A DNA stretch of 64,000 nt from Camellia lanceoleosa (taxonomy: Eukaryota; Streptophyta; Magnoliopsida; Ericales; Theaceae), in the NCBI GenBank assembly GCA_025200525.1, contig CM045762.1, positions 129,755,679-129,819,678 on the forward strand. The letters are read 5' to 3'. The notes under the pieces were generated by a model. That model saw only the letters and a list, made by a program, of their open reading frames with translations. It was not told where the DNA came from and searched no databases. Shown here one piece after another: positions 1 through 12,526 of this stretch (position 1 is the stretch's first letter; each line of letters opens with the position of its first letter). A program made the translations under genes and the position numbers.

Positions 1-2083
1 TTGTCAAAGATTTCTCCAAAATTGCCTTACCATTGACTCAGTTGACTCAGAAAGGGACATCATTTGACTGGACCGACCAAAGGGAATCAGCATTTCAAGA
101 GTTGAAAACTCGACTAGTGACTGCACCAGTTCTTACCTTACCTTCAGGTACGGATGTTTATACTATTTTTAGTGATGCTTCTCATAAGGGTTTGGGATGT
201 GTTTTAATGCAGAATGAGAGAGTTATTGCTTATGCTTCTCGACAACTAAGACCACATGAAAAGAACTACCAATCACAAGAGTCTGAAAATCTGGCGTCAC
301 TACCTGTATGGGGTAACATGTGAAGTGTATACCAATCACAAGAGTCTGAAATATTTCTTCACCCAGAAAGAACTGAACATGAGACAACGGAGATGGCTAG
401 AATTGATCAAAGACTATGACCTACAGATTCTGTATCACCCGGGAAAAGCCAACACCATTGCCGATGCATTGAGTTGGAAATCGATTGGGAACTTAGCTTG
501 TTTGCTCACCGGACAGAAAGAGTTGCTTTGTGACCTTGAAAAATCTGGAATTGAAGTTGTTTTGAAAGAACAAGGTGGAACAATAGCTACTATTTCTGCT
601 CAATCGGCATTGATTGAAGAAATTAAAGAGAAACAGCAACAGGATGACTTCTTGAAGAAGATCATCGAAAAGAGGGAGTCTAAACCAAGACCGGGATTCA
701 AATTTGAAAATAATGTACTGAAATTTCAAGGAAGACTGTGTGTACCGAGTGATTTTGAATTGAAAAGAAGAGTTCTGCAAGAGGGTCACAATTCAAAATT
801 TTCTATCTATCCAGGGAATACGAAAATGTACCAAGATTTGAAACTGAATTTCTGGTGGCTGGGAATGAAGAAAGAAATTGCCGAGTTTGTATCAAAATGT
901 CTTCATTGCCAACAAGTCAAAGTTGAACATCAGCGACCCGCAGGCTTACTGCAACCCTTACCCATACCGGAGTGGAAATGGAAGCATATCACGATGGATT
1001 TTATCGTTGGATTGCCTCGCTCCAGAACAGGTATGGATTCAATTTGGGTTATTGTTGATAGACTGACCAAATCTGCTCACTTCTTACCTGTCAAGACAAT
1101 TTATAATGCGGATAAGTTGGCTATAATTTATATTGATGAAATTGTTAGACTGCACGGAGTGCCTGTATCCATTGTTTTTTTACAGGGATTCGAAGTTTAC
1201 ATCGAGGTTTTGGCAAAGCTTACAGACTGCATTGGGTACTGAACTGAAACTAAGTAGTGCTTATCATCCTCAAACAGATGGCCAGTCAGAAAGGACCATC
1301 CAGACTCTGGAGGATTTACTGAGAATGTGTGTCCTTGATTTTCAGGGAAACTGGGAAAGCCATTTGCCATTGGCTGAATTTGCTTACAACAATAGTTATC
1401 ATTCAAGTATTGGTATGGCGCCTTTCGAGGCATTATATGGCAGAAAATGTAGATCTCCGATTTGCTGGGCAGAAGTTGGAGATAGGCCTTTGCTTGGGCC
1501 CGAGATTGTTTATGAAACGACTGAAAAAGTAAAACTGATACAGCAGCGACTGAAAACTGCACAGAGCCGATAGAAAAGTTATGTAGATGTCAGAAGACGA
1601 GACCGAGAATATAAAGTGGGTGATCACGTGTTTATGAAAGTGACACTGATGAAAGGCCAGACTCGTTTTGGAGTCAAAGGCAAGTTAGTGCCAAGATATG
1701 TCAGACCGTATGAGATCATTGAGAAAATCAATCCGGTGGCGTATCAAGTTGCGCTTCCTCCTGAAATGGAGCATATGCACAATGTCTTCCACATCTCTAT
1801 GTTGAGAGATTATCTCCGAGATCCATTCCATGTGATTGAGCCTACTCGTGTAGTGTTGAGTGATGACTACACTTATGAGGAACGACCTATACAGATTGTT
1901 AACAGACGGATCAAGAAACTGAGAAACAAGGAGATCCCATTAGTGAAAGTTGACTGGCAAAACCATGGTGGCGTGTATGCTACTTGGGAAAGGGAAGATG
2001 ACATGGCCAAGAGATATCCTGAACTGTTCCCACTGAATCCTATTTTCTTCCAGAATGAAGGTAATTCGAGTTTAGGGGACTAA
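1..2083 (+). pseudogene. pol: Broken pol: RT end, RNase H, integrase, chromodomain
   Basis: Reverse-transcription and integration polyprotein of the chromovirus, now non-functional. Positions 1-250 encode the RT connection region and the RNase H start ([15 protein letters not shown]). A deletion with filler sequence near 267-288 removes the RNase H block that normally carries a catalytic glutamate and shifts the frame. The frame then runs 256-1242 through the ADALS motif and the integrase zinc finger, whose second His appears to be Tyr (SIYPG), to the first catalytic Asp (TMDFIVGLP). A frameshift near 1170-1190 destroys the second catalytic Asp region. Coding resumes 1200-1573 ([12 protein letters not shown] holds the Glu), meets a TAG at 1571, and continues 1616-2083 with the integrase C-terminus and a chromodomain (about 1879-2030, ending WEREDDMAKRYPELF). 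The family assignment is secure and the gene is clearly dead. Confidence 0.88.
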
Positions 2084-2092
2084 ACTCCTTTT

Positions 2093-2104
2093 AAGGAGGG
2101 GAAA
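2093..2104 (+). other. Polypurine tract
   Basis: A 12-nt purine run (aaggaggggaaa) lies between the pol stop codon at 2081 and the TG of the LTR at 2106. Its position and composition fit the plus-strand priming site of an LTR retrotransposon. Confidence 0.8.
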
Positions 2105-2105
2105 C

Positions 2106-4501
2106 TGTAACAACTCTCGTCACTGTTTACCGATAAACTATTGATTACTGTTAAATTAAGACTGATTATGAGAAGTAACTGAACTAATTAAAATACTGGA
2201 CTGATTGACCGAGATCTGAAACTGAATCGATTGACTGTATCTGTTTAATTTCATGTTTATCTGTTTGTTTGTTTAATTATCTGTTCAGTTTTCTGTGTTT
2301 AAACTGCCAATTGAAGGCCTTATCGACGGCCGAACCGGAAATCGATTAGTGTTTCATGATCAGTAGGATTTATATGATTTTATGGTGTATTTAATTAAAA
2401 TGTGATTTGGTACGATTAAATTAGATTAAAATAAGTTAAATTGCAATAATTGGTTTAATTACAACCTTGTCATCCATAGTGGGCCACTTACTTATCACCT
2501 TTGAGTCTTATTACACTTGGTCAAAACACATTTCATCAGCCTTTGGGTGAGCTCAACAGATCTAAAGAGAGAGAGAGAGAGAGCTAGAAGAGTGTGATTT
2601 CATCTCTAATTGGCTTGGAATTTGGTAGAAGTGAAGGAAATTGAAGCTTAAGTGCATAATTGAGCCTCCATATCTTTAATTCAAGACTTAAGGTAAATTC
2701 ATTGCCTCCTTGTTTATGTGTTGAATTGATTTCTTGCATGTTTTAGAGAGTTGAAGTCTAGAGCCAATTTATGGCTCTAGTTGTGGTGTTGAAGCTTAAT
2801 TGTTGCATGCATGTACATATATTGAAGTTTTGAGGTTATAGTTCATGTTTCCTCACATGCATGTCCATATTTTAAGAATAGACCATGATTTCATCTTATT
2901 TTGAAAAGAATGAGCTCATTGAGCTTGTATTTAAAGTTTTGAAATGATTTAAACTCATGCATGTCATGTTTGGATCATATTCATGAAATTGGGTTTGAAA
3001 ATGGATTTAATTGAAACACCATTGGGCTTTGATTTATCAAATTGACCTTTGTAACATGTTGTTCTATGAGTTTACTTATGTCTTCCAGAAAATTGGCCCA
3101 AGAGGATCGAATTTTATGCATCTAAACTTGATTTTGAGTTTGGGACTCAAATCTGGGATTTTCAGATTTTGGTCGTCCGCTCGAGCGGGGGAAGTGCCGC
3201 TCGAGCGGGAAAATTGAGCTCCTAGTACTTTGCACTGCCTTACAGTCTGCTCGAGCGAGGTATTTGGCGCTCGAGCGGGACCTTGTGTCTTACGCTTGAG
3301 CAGCTATCGAGCGCCCGATCGAGCGTGAATTTCACCTATCCAGTACTTTTTGGTCCGCTCGAGCGGGAACTGTTCTCTGCATGTCCGCTCGAGCGGGGAA
3401 ACCTGCGCTCGAGCGGGACTCTGTTTCTCTGAAAATCCTGAAAAATGTTTTCTGAGTGCATCTTTGCATCCTCATCCCATCCTAGGCATTCTTAGGCCTA
3501 GTTTAAGACATCTTAATGAGGATATAGATGTAGAATACACCGAGGCAATTAGGGATTAAGTTATTATCTTTCCCAACTGTGTAGCTTAGTGTGTGTTAGA
3601 TTACATCTTTTAGGGTTGGCATTTAGAGGCGCCTAGCCTCTGTGGCGAACTCTGTGAGTAACAATTGTGTAAAGATATGTTCAAAATGATTATCTTCTGA
3701 ATACTGAACTGAACTGTTTACTGAACTGATATTGTTTACTGAATGAATGTATGTCCTATATTCTGAACTGTACTATGGCATCCTTAGCACCTACTGTTTA
3801 CTGTTACTATTACAGAGATCTCTGTCGGTTCCCTCGTGGAACCACTACTGTTTACTGATTGATGGCCATCATTACTGTTCGGTCTTTTAAGATCTACTGC
3901 TTACTGTTATGCTAATGGATGTACCACATATGACTAATTGACCGAAAGACTGAAATACTGATTTAATGAACTGCTTTCATTACTGCAAGGACATTCATTC
4001 TAAACCTCTTTACGTATTATGTTATTCACTAGGCTCTAGCTCACTGCTCATATATATATGTAGGTGTACAGGCACCGTATCAAAGCTAGAGGCGTCGGGG
4101 TAAACTCTAGTTTGTCAAGCCAACCAATGTGCCTCACTGCAAGGTTTCGAGCCTGCCGAGCTAGGGCTTAGGGGTGTTTAGTGTTTCCCCCTCCTGTACT
4201 ATTTTGTTTACTGTATAGACTGAATGTTTTGCACTGGACTGTTTATCAGGGATTAAGTCCCTGTTCTGACTGGTTGTATATTATATACATACTATTTCGT
4301 ACTGTTCTGTATAAATGTATGAAAAGTCTTTTTGGCATATAGACTGTCACAGCTCATTGGACATTATTTATTTACTATATTGGCTTCCGCTAAGCCCCTG
4401 TACTCTGTATTATTGTGTCACTGTTAAGAAGGCCTTCGGTAACCTAGGGTTACTGGCTGGTTACGGTGCTAAACCCATAGCGGCGGGTTTGGGTCGTGAC
4501 A
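2106..4501 (+). repeat. 3' LTR of the plus-strand chromovirus
   Basis: LTR of about 2.4 kb bounded by TGTAAC and GTGACA, directly after the polypurine tract. It contains a GA microsatellite (about 2566-2583), a cluster of CGCTCGAGCG-type palindromes (3178-3417) and an AT run near 4051. No credible ORF is present. The 5' LTR is outside the window, so divergence between LTRs cannot be judged. Confidence 0.85.
3178..3417. repeat. Cluster of CTCGAGCG palindromic motifs
   Basis: About eight copies or near-copies of GCTCGAGCG(GG) are spaced 10-50 bp apart in this stretch of the LTR. The core CGCTCGAGCG is a perfect palindrome. The same motif is clustered in several other LTRs of the window, on diverged backgrounds. 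The function is unknown, and spacing and copy number differ between LTRs. Confidence 0.75.
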
Positions 4502-6570
4502 ATATTCAACTTCAAATGACTCATACAAGGTGACTTAAACAAAATAATAGACTTTTATTAATCAGAATTAAATTACAAAAAAGTCATACATGCGATATAC
4601 ATTCATAAGCTTTACCCTAAATTTATAGCATGTGACACCATCTTCATGATCAACCAATAAATGCCCTACATGCTTATAGCTTTCCAAGATTATTCTTGGT
4701 TACAACAAAAGAGAGAGTCTTAAGCTCCATACATATAAAGCCCTAGGTTTGCACAAATATCAAATACAAAATAACAAAACAGTGCCTTCAGCTCCCAAGT
4801 CCTCTCAAGCTAAGTCCTTGGAGGAGGTATGTCACCAGCACCTCAAAATGATTTTCCCAAGTAGGGTAAGCTAAGGCCCAGTAGAGACAATCTAGCACAA
4901 TATATGAATCTTAACAAAGATATAAGTATAATGCACATGTTCAATGCTCAAATGACAACATCTTTTACAATTGTTTTCCAAAACCAAGTTATGCCAAACT
5001 TACATCTCAATCCATTTTTATCTCAGTTCATTAGTTATACCCACTTCCTTTAATCAACCAAATAGAGGATGTACCCCATAAGCCTCCAACCAATATAATT
5101 AACATAAAATTACATTTACTTGTCATTTTACGAAAATCTTGTCCGTAGGAATCGGCACCCATGTATACGCACGGTTTTCGGGACTTTTGCCCTAGACACA
5201 CAAGCCAACTTAATTTTATGAACTCCATCCCCTTTCTTCTCCCAAACATGGAGTACATCCCATTTCTCCTCCTAAATATCATACATATACAATGTATACA
5301 ATTCATAATCATATTCAATGACAACAACTAAGTGATTAGTTTCAATTTACCTAATCCTCATGTAATTTCTACAACAATCATAACTATCCTCCACTGATAG
5401 CCCAAGACAGATATTTTTGAATAGATATACAATCTTCACAATAGATAAGTTATCCAAACTTCCATAGGTGATAGATTAAACAAATCCAACTACACCAATA
5501 ATGTAAGCAACCTCCCAATTTCACACTTTCAATACCAATTCCATTATTTATACAAAATAATCATTTGAGCCATTATTTATACAAAATAATCATTTGAGTC
5601 ATTTTAGGGCAAAACTCCCATTTTTCCCAAGTTCATCCCAAACACCAAAATCAACTATTTTAACACAATGCAAATTCATATTTACTCCCAAAACCATTTC
5701 CATTGCATTCATTCGAAAACCCCTCTTTTGATTTTAAACGAAAAATCCTAGGTTTGTTCAAAATCACCATACCTTTCAATATTTATTACACATCGACGAA
5801 TAATTAAGTTAAAACTCATAGAAGAGTGTAGAAAGTCCCTACTTAAAACTTAGAAGACCAAGGGAGCAAGGTTGAAACTTCAAAAGCGCTGAAACCAAGC
5901 TTTATTCAGATCCGAACGGAGCTCTAGGAATGCTATATCTTTTTATCGTAGAGAGTAGGGTGGAGAGATCCTTGATTTAGGTGTATTTGTAGAGAGAAGT
6001 TGTGTTCTAGAGAGACAGAGAGAGAGTCGGTCTAGGGCTTTTGAGAGAAAAGATGTCAGAAGTGATATAAAACGGTGTTTCTGCGAACTGATATACGCGC
6101 AGCTCGGTCGAGCGCAAGAGTTGTCACTCGAGCGACCAAACACAAATAAGTTACCTCGCTCGAGCACAATAAGCTTCGCTCGAGCATAGAATACACATTC
6201 CCAAAATTTTTACAGACAGAAGACCGTCGCTCGAGCGTAGAAAGTCTTGCTCAAGCGAACAATACTACCCTTCCAGTATCTCTGCAGGCCTACAAAAGTA
6301 TTGGGAGTTCACAAAGCTCACTCGAGCGAAGATGCCAAAATCTGGACAACAACAATTTGAACCAACCAGCAACCAATTTGTTCCAAACACATCCAAGGCA
6401 CTCCAATACACAATTTCAATGGGGAACACAATTTCAATGGGGAATAAGGGGGAAAAGGCCAAAACAACAATACATAATCATGAAACCTGAGTCAAGAAAG
6501 CAAGATGAGTCGGGTCTAAACCAGAATCGCTATAATGGTTATCAAATATTAAAGATGATTGTCAACTTTT
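4502..6570 (-). repeat. Relic LTR (minus-oriented family), left end missing
   Basis: This shares a succession of short blocks with the LTR-like segments at 42599, 47620, 49913, 59578 and 62892: the phrase tatacattcataagc, then tatagcatgtg, then taaagccctaggtttg, and finally a CTCGAGCG cluster (about 6095-6335) beside a tataaaa box at 6066 and GA-rich runs. It lacks the TGTAAYRCCC end, consistent with insertion of the preceding chromovirus into it. A 29-bp tandem duplication lies at 5542-5599. The right boundary is uncertain and no matching internal region adjoins. Confidence 0.6.
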
Positions 6571-7321
6571 GACGAAGGTGATTACTAGTTGCCAGAGTTG
6601 GTTTTTGGTAAGAGGTAGTTGTGGCGATGAGCAGAAGCAGTTGGTGCTCGCATGAGGTGGTGATCGACAATCAAAGATGTTGGTTAGAGATGATTGTTGA
6701 CCATTGAAGGTAGTAGCTGAATATGGTTCCGACAAGATAAGAAGTGCTTGCCAAAAGTGTTTGTTGTTGTGGGATGTGGCTGCCGGAGGTTGAAGTTGGT
6801 TTCAGCTGCAATAGGTGGTGGCCAACCTGATTGGATTAAGTGGGAGGAAGGGAAAGAATGAATGAAACTCATTATTTATTTATTTATTTATAAACAAGTG
6901 AAACTAAATTTTTTAACAAAAAATTAATAAATTTTGTAAATTAGTTACAAATTTTTTAAAATAAAAATACACACTAGGGAATTTTTGTTTATAATTTTCA
7001 ATTTTTTTATTATTATAAATAGAAAATTGTAAACTTAAACAAACATTACCACACCCATTTCTTTTTTTATTTTTGAAGCCTAATGTTTGTTTACAATTTA
7101 TGAAATATAAATTAATGTAATTAAAAAAAATATTTGTTAGAAACTTAAGGAAGTGATGGGTTTAACTTCTACATGTAGATGAACTAACCTACTATAAACT
7201 TTAGTTAATAAAACAAATCGTACTTAAATTAACTTATTAACTTATAATTTATTACATTTTTTTAACATTATAATTTACTGTATTGAACGAGTGTATCTGT
7301 GTAACTTAAGAAATGCTTATG

Positions 7322-7355
<34 letters not shown>

Positions 7356-7768
7356 GACTGTTTTGTGAAATTTTTATGAGATTTTTTGTTTATGATCCCT
7401 AGTAATATTTTTATAGAAGGATAAATGACAACAAAATTTTATATATTAGTATCCTCCAAAACATACGATGACAAAAATACTTCCACTACACTACTTCAGG
7501 TAACAACTATTTAACTCATTTGAAAATTTCAAAATTCTCTAACTTTTTATCTAGATCTCTGCTTTTTTTTTTTTTTTAATTTGTATTTTTGAAATCATTT
7601 CATTAAGATTTCTAAAACAAGATCCATATGAATATTTATAAAAATTAAAAAAAAAATGACAAAATTTAACTAACCTAAGACAGGTCAGAGGTCAGTGAAA
7701 TTTTAGTTGGTCAATAAAATTTTGATGGCATAATTTTTTTTCTTTAGAATTTCATAATATTTGAAGGG
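6571..7768. other. Unassigned AT-rich spacer
   Basis: No gene is supported here. The first 300 bases are G-rich on the plus strand and could be a fragment of something once coding, but no domain is recognisable. The rest is AT-rich with an ATT microsatellite at about 7322-7355 and poly(T) and poly(A) runs. Confidence 0.5.
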
Positions 7769-7873
7769 TAAATTACACTTACCTCCTCTAAGATTTCTGA
7801 CAATTACAAGGACTTCCCATGTGGTTTCAATAACTACACTAACCTCCATTTCTTTTGAAGCTATTGTCAAGAT
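7769..7873. mobile_element. Possible half of a MITE with a GGTAAATTACAC terminus
   Basis: The segment opens gggtaaattacacttacctcc, resembling the terminal inverted repeat of the MITE at 45791-46123 (ggataaattacattgacttcc) in both wording and layout. It stops where a relic LTR begins at 7874, and no partner terminus was found. It is probably one end of a Mutator-like MITE split by that LTR. Confidence 0.4.
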
Positions 7874-8314
7874 TGTAACGCCCTCAAATAATTGACATAA
7901 AACAACAGATTAATCCATCCATCAACAATTTCAATAAGGTTAAATCTCTAAATTCATATTTCTTTCTTGTAAGAGATTTACAAAAATTGATCCACATGCA
8001 TTACACAATCAAACTCTCTTAAGTTGAATCCAAAGCATGTGCAACCATACAACAACAAGAAATAACAAGGAAATACTTCAAGGACTACAAATTCCAAGGC
8101 TCAAGGCTCGCTTTAACTAACCCATACAATTAAAGCCCTTGTTGTGACAAAATAATTACAAAATAAAAGAGCCTCTTGCTCCCTAAAGACTTTCCACACC
8201 CTCAGTTAAGCGGGATCACCACATCCTTTCCTACACAAATCCACTAGGGTGAGCACAAAGCCCAACAGAGGTATCTTCCCAAAGTATATATGTTTAAATA
8301 GTTTGTTACATGTA
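7874..8314 (-). repeat. Relic LTR, left piece
   Basis: Begins TGTAACGCCC, the edge typical of this LTR family, and shares block order with the LTR at 47620 (for example ggcgggatcaccacatc and gtgagcacaaag). It is interrupted at 8315 by the gag-only element, whose target duplication ATGTA occupies 8310-8314. The sequence resumes after 41252. Confidence 0.65.
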
Positions 8315-9507
8315 TGTATGAGAGGGTTCAAGAATGTTATTGGAAAATTCAAAGATCTTCAAAGATCTTTGAAGAAAACTTGAATTCTCTAGAAACAAGA
8401 GGCTTAGATTCTTCAACAGTCACAACTAAAAACAGAGCAGCAAAGAGATGATGGAGATAAGAGATTGGGTGAAGAAGAAAACAAAGTAGTTAGAGAGAAT
8501 AATGGCAAGGCTCTCCCATGAATCTCTCACTTTCACTTTGAAGGTAGATAATGGAGAAGGGAAATTAGTTCTTTCTCAAGAGTTGTCTCTCCAAAATCCA
8601 TCCCTTGTAAAGCTATGGGTGGGTGCTATTTATAAGCACCTCAGGATATAGAATGGAGCCCATGTACAAGGCATATGGGGATTATTCTCTCTAACCACCT
8701 TGTTCAAGGAGATGACCTCTCCGAAGATGAGGAAAACCCTGAAAAGGAGATCGACCTCTCGGCAAACCCTTCTTTTTAGCCATACCTAACCAATGATCCC
8801 TAATCGTCTCAAGGGGTCAGGGGTAGTCCCAGAGGACGCCCTACCGCAGAAGGGCAGGGGTAGTTTAAGAGAATGCCCTGCCGCAAATATTGCCAAGTCT
8901 CAGGGACCCTCTAGATCGTACCACCTCCACCCAGGTGTAGGTTAGTTAAACCGACGAGTGAATTTATCTCTACTCACCGTCTTCGAGATCGGGTCCTTGG
9001 TTCAGACTCCGTTACGCCCATGGTTCTAGTGCATAAATCCCGAAAAGCTCCAAGCCCGCAAGTGTTCTATGACTCATTAATGGAGTGACTTTTAGATTGC
9101 GTTCGAATCTATTCGAAGCTAAGCGCTTCGGATCTCTAGGTTTGTAGATCCGAGCCCTTTCGAGTCCAAGCTGAAATAGGTCTCTAAGTTCGTGGTTCCG
9201 AACCCTTTCAAGACTACTCCAATACCTCAGAGAATAGATCTCCTCCGAGGGTTTCATCTCTTTTGAAAGCAACGATTAACCACCTCGGACGCCCATATGA
9301 TCTAGGCCTCCTCGGATGGGCTTGTTGGATTCTCTTTAGAGATATCTGCTTGATGAGTCTTCCTCGGCCAATTTGTAGGCTTTCTCGTGGGCTCATTCAG
9401 TAGATTTCACTTGGCAATAATTTCTTTAAGCTCACCAATTTTGGGCTTTTCGATTGGGCTCCGGCTGGGCCCAATTAATTAGTGGGCTTAAGTTAACCCC
9501 TCTTATA
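8315..9507 (-). repeat. 3' LTR of the gag-only element
   Basis: About 1.2 kb, starting TGTATGAGAG on the plus strand and ending CTCTTATA, where the other copy has CTCTTACA. It aligns by eye along its full length with 40043-41247. On the element's minus strand it would begin TRTAAGAGGGG and end CTCATACA. No strong polypurine tract adjoins it on the internal side. Confidence 0.85.
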
Positions 9508-10136
9508 TTTGACCCTTGCATGTATGGGAAATTTTAAATTTTTCGGACATGCATATTGTCATTGCTTCGGCCATGCTTCGTTTCATTTTATCAGGCATGT
9601 GTTATTAGGCTCTTTTGAAATCTTAAAAAATTGTTTAGAATTTGACCATTTTGATCTCGCGGTTACATCGAAAACGACCCATTTAGTTAGGATCAACCTT
9701 CGCTGCCTTTTTGGGAGCCTTACTAAAATACTTTCCCGAGAGGTGGGCCACACCATAATTATCTAAAAATTTGGGACCAAATTACAATTTTCAAAATATC
9801 AAGGAATATTACGCCAATACCAAGGAATATCTATCTATATTATGTTGCATCAGCCTTGTGTTATGTTTCTCTCAAATAAATATTTAAACACTTGGCTTTG
9901 GTGAAATGTGTAAGTGTTATGCACTAGATACACTGGATAATTCCTTGTGTATTTGCCTGGCCTACCCAACTTCTCTTCAACTTCTCTTCATTATTTTGAT
10001 TCTAGATTTTGTCAAATCCTTACTATTCACCAATCTAAACTTTTCTCCTTCAAGTCAAAAGAAAATCAACTTAGCAGAAGACCCATTTATATATATATAT
10101 ATATATTTAGAATATTTGAGAGAATATTCCAAGTAT
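9508..10136. other. Non-coding 3' internal part of the gag-only element
   Basis: Sequence between the 3' LTR and a MITE. Open frames are short and resemble no family. An AT dinucleotide run lies near 10089-10107. No pol remnant is visible. Confidence 0.5.
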
Positions 10137-10470
10137 TGAGTTTTTTTTTGAATATTCCAAAAAAAAAGAAACTATTTAGATAATTGATCCGCTTTTTAAA
10201 CTATTTGGGAAACTAACCTACTTTTGAAATCACATGTAGAAAATGTGATTTCAATTGAAATTGCATGTTGAACATGCAATTTCACCATGTCATCATTTTC
10301 AACTTGCGATTTGAAGGTGAAATTGCATGTTCAAGATGCAATTTCAATTTCAAAATAATATTTTGAAAATGTGATTTCAAAAAGTAGGTTAGTTTCCTAA
10401 ATAGTTTGAAAAGTGAGTGAATTCTCTAATTAGTTTTTTTTTTTTGGAATATTTAAAAAAAAAAAAACTC
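10137..10470. mobile_element. Foldback MITE with an 8-bp target duplication
   Basis: The 334-bp segment is a long imperfect inverted repeat. The left arm (poly-T, gaatattcc, aactatttaga, aaactaacctactttt) is mirrored by the right arm (aaaagtaggttagttt, ctaattagttt, ggaatattt, poly-A), and the centre holds further inverted ATTGCATGTT and AACATGCAAT words. Flanks are ccaagtat at 10129-10136 and 10471-10478, an 8-bp duplication as made by hAT-type transposases. No coding capacity. Confidence 0.7.
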
Positions 10471-10478
10471 CCAAGTAT

Positions 10479-11650
10479 CACACCTTTTTTTTTTTATTTA
10501 AAGAAAAACACAAAACCCTAATCAATAGCTCCATTTTTTGATATAGCCATTTCGGTTTTTTTCTCTCTCTGGGTGTGCTTTTCTCTCTCTGAAATTTGAA
10601 ACCCATTTGTTTGTTTCTTTGAAAATCAATAGTTCAGCATCTTCCTTTGTAATCAGCAAACCACAGCTCCATCTTACTCTAGAAATCACTGAAAACATAT
10701 AACGCCGTAGCCACGCCATGATTTCGGTTCACCTAGCAACGTCGGTGTCATGGCCCAGTGGCGTAACCCCTCAGCCCTGTCATCTTGTGTCGACACCAAC
10801 CCAGCTCGCCGTCAGTGTTCCATCTCAGCCACAATTTTTAGAGCTCTGTACGCATAGATCTCGGTCCTACTTTCACACCCACTGAAGTCCACCACCCCTG
10901 GTTCCAACCATGATTAATCAATGCCGACCACGTCGCCGACTTAATGCGACGTCTGTTTGCCTAGCTTCCTTCCTCACCCACTGTTTCGTACGCCATTCTC
11001 GGCCTACACAGCTTGTGATTGATAACTCGGCTCCTCACTGTGCTACCCCTAAATCTGTGAGTTAAACACTTGTTGAAAAACCATTTTTGAACTCCTTATT
11101 TTGATGGGTTTTGGTCTTGATTCAACAAACTTCATTCTCTTCATTGCTGTGGATTTGAGAGTATATGCTTGAAACCCTCTTTCTTTGGCTTTTACAGGTT
11201 TTGTGAACAAATTTCTAGAACCCTTGAAACTTGACTCTCCATTTCTGATGGCTTTTAAGTTTATGCACTTGGACATGTATACATTTTGGGTTTTGCTACC
11301 CTGATTGTGGGAATATATATATATATATATATATGAGGGTTTTCTTTTCTTTTCTTTTTTTTGGGTTGAAATTTGACCTCATGATCTTAAGATAACCACC
11401 ATTCTTGCTGAATCTTGTTTTGTAAGAAATTTTGGGTTGTGAATCTTGACTTGGAAGAGATATTCTTGCAATTTGTATGATAATCTGTTGAGTCTCGCTA
11501 CAATGGGTAATATAATCTTCAAATAAAAATATTTTGGATCTCGGGCCCTGAAGTTTGTTACTGAAGTTACTCTGTTTAGAGTCAGAGTCAGAGTCTTGTA
11601 TAAACTGGATCTTTAATGTTGAATACTGTAATCCGAGAGAGAATGACCCA
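10479..11650. other. Unassigned segment inside the gag-only element
   Basis: No gene is supported. Positions 10680-11050 are richer in G+C than their surroundings and follow CT-rich stretches, giving a texture like a plant 5' UTR and first exon, but no frame stays open and no domain is recognised. A TA run lies near 11315-11334. It may be captured host sequence or old element spacer. Confidence 0.35.
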
Positions 11651-12526
11651 CTTGAATCTTGTATATTCGGTAAATGAATTATTGTACAAAATCCACGACC
11701 TCGGTTCCCTCGAAACCTGCACTAACGAGAGTAAGGTCTATCCTTCGAAATTCCGAACAGAAGCAAGATGACAGAAGTATGAATAGTAGCACACACTCTA
11801 CTTTGGCAAGAAAGATACCTCTGGAAGGCAACCACGTCTACCAAGTTACACAAACGGAAGTAAAGATTGTTTCTCGGAAGTTCGAGTGAAAGCAAGGTTG
11901 TCCCTCAGAAGTTTGAGCGGAAGCAAGGCTATCCCTTGCAAGTCTGAGTGGATGCACACTTCTACTTCAGCAACTAATGGAAGAAAGGCCACAACCTCGG
12001 GGCCCTCAGAACCACACTAATAATAAAAGTAAGGGCTATCCCTCGGAAGTCCGAACAGAAGCAAGGTTATCCCTCAGGAGTCCGAATAGTAGCACACACC
12101 CTACTTCAGAAAAAATATCCTTTTTGATAGGTAACCGAGTCTCAAGAGCTGTCCTTTAGAAGTCCAAGTAGGAGCACACACTCTACTTCAGTAAGAAAGA
12201 ACCTCGAAGCTCACATTGATGGAAGTGAGATTTGTTCTTCGAAAGTCTGAGTGGAAGCATACACTCTACTTCAGCAAGAAAGATCCTTGAAGCTCGCACT
12301 GATGGAAACAAGGGTTGTCCCTCGGAAGTCCAAATGGAAGCAAAGGGCTATCCCTCAGAAGTCTAAATGGAAGCACACTCCTTTCTTTGGCAAGAAAAAT
12401 CTCTTCTGGCTGGCAACTGCAAGAAAGATTCCTTTTGGCTGGCAACCGAGTCTACCAAGCTTGTACTAATGAAAGTAAAGATTGTTCCTTGGAAATCCAA
12501 GCAGACTCAGAAGTCTGAGTAGATGT
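11650..12526. repeat. Degenerate ~83-bp tandem repeat, left part
   Basis: A phrase of the form cggaagtccgagtggaagc, acactctacttcagcaagaaag, gaagctcacactgatggaa recurs in diverged copies. Its clearest neighbours start near 12161 and 12245. The same unit continues at 37439-37860 on the far side of the nested giant element. Some units are shortened or recombined. Confidence 0.75.

Larger units (their letters stand above)
1..4501 (+). mobile_element. Ty3/gypsy Tekay/Del-type chromovirus, 3' part
   Basis: This is the 3' portion of an LTR retrotransposon cut by the window's left edge. Reading right it holds the end of RT, RNase H, integrase, a C-terminal chromodomain, a purine-rich tract and a 3' LTR. 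The LTR starts TGTAAC and ends GTGACA, so it has TG...CA ends with short inverted repeats. A candidate 5-bp target duplication, atatt at 4502-4506, follows it, but its partner lies outside the window. The chromodomain after integrase is the hallmark of chromoviruses, and the integrase wording fits the Tekay (Del) clade. The element sits against an older LTR relic that begins mid-sequence at 4502, so it probably inserted into that LTR. The coding part is decayed. Confidence 0.85.

Noticed and set aside
10500..11640. Possible host protein gene
   Set aside because: No frame over about 75 codons is free of stops, no domain is seen, and the segment is inside the gag-only element.
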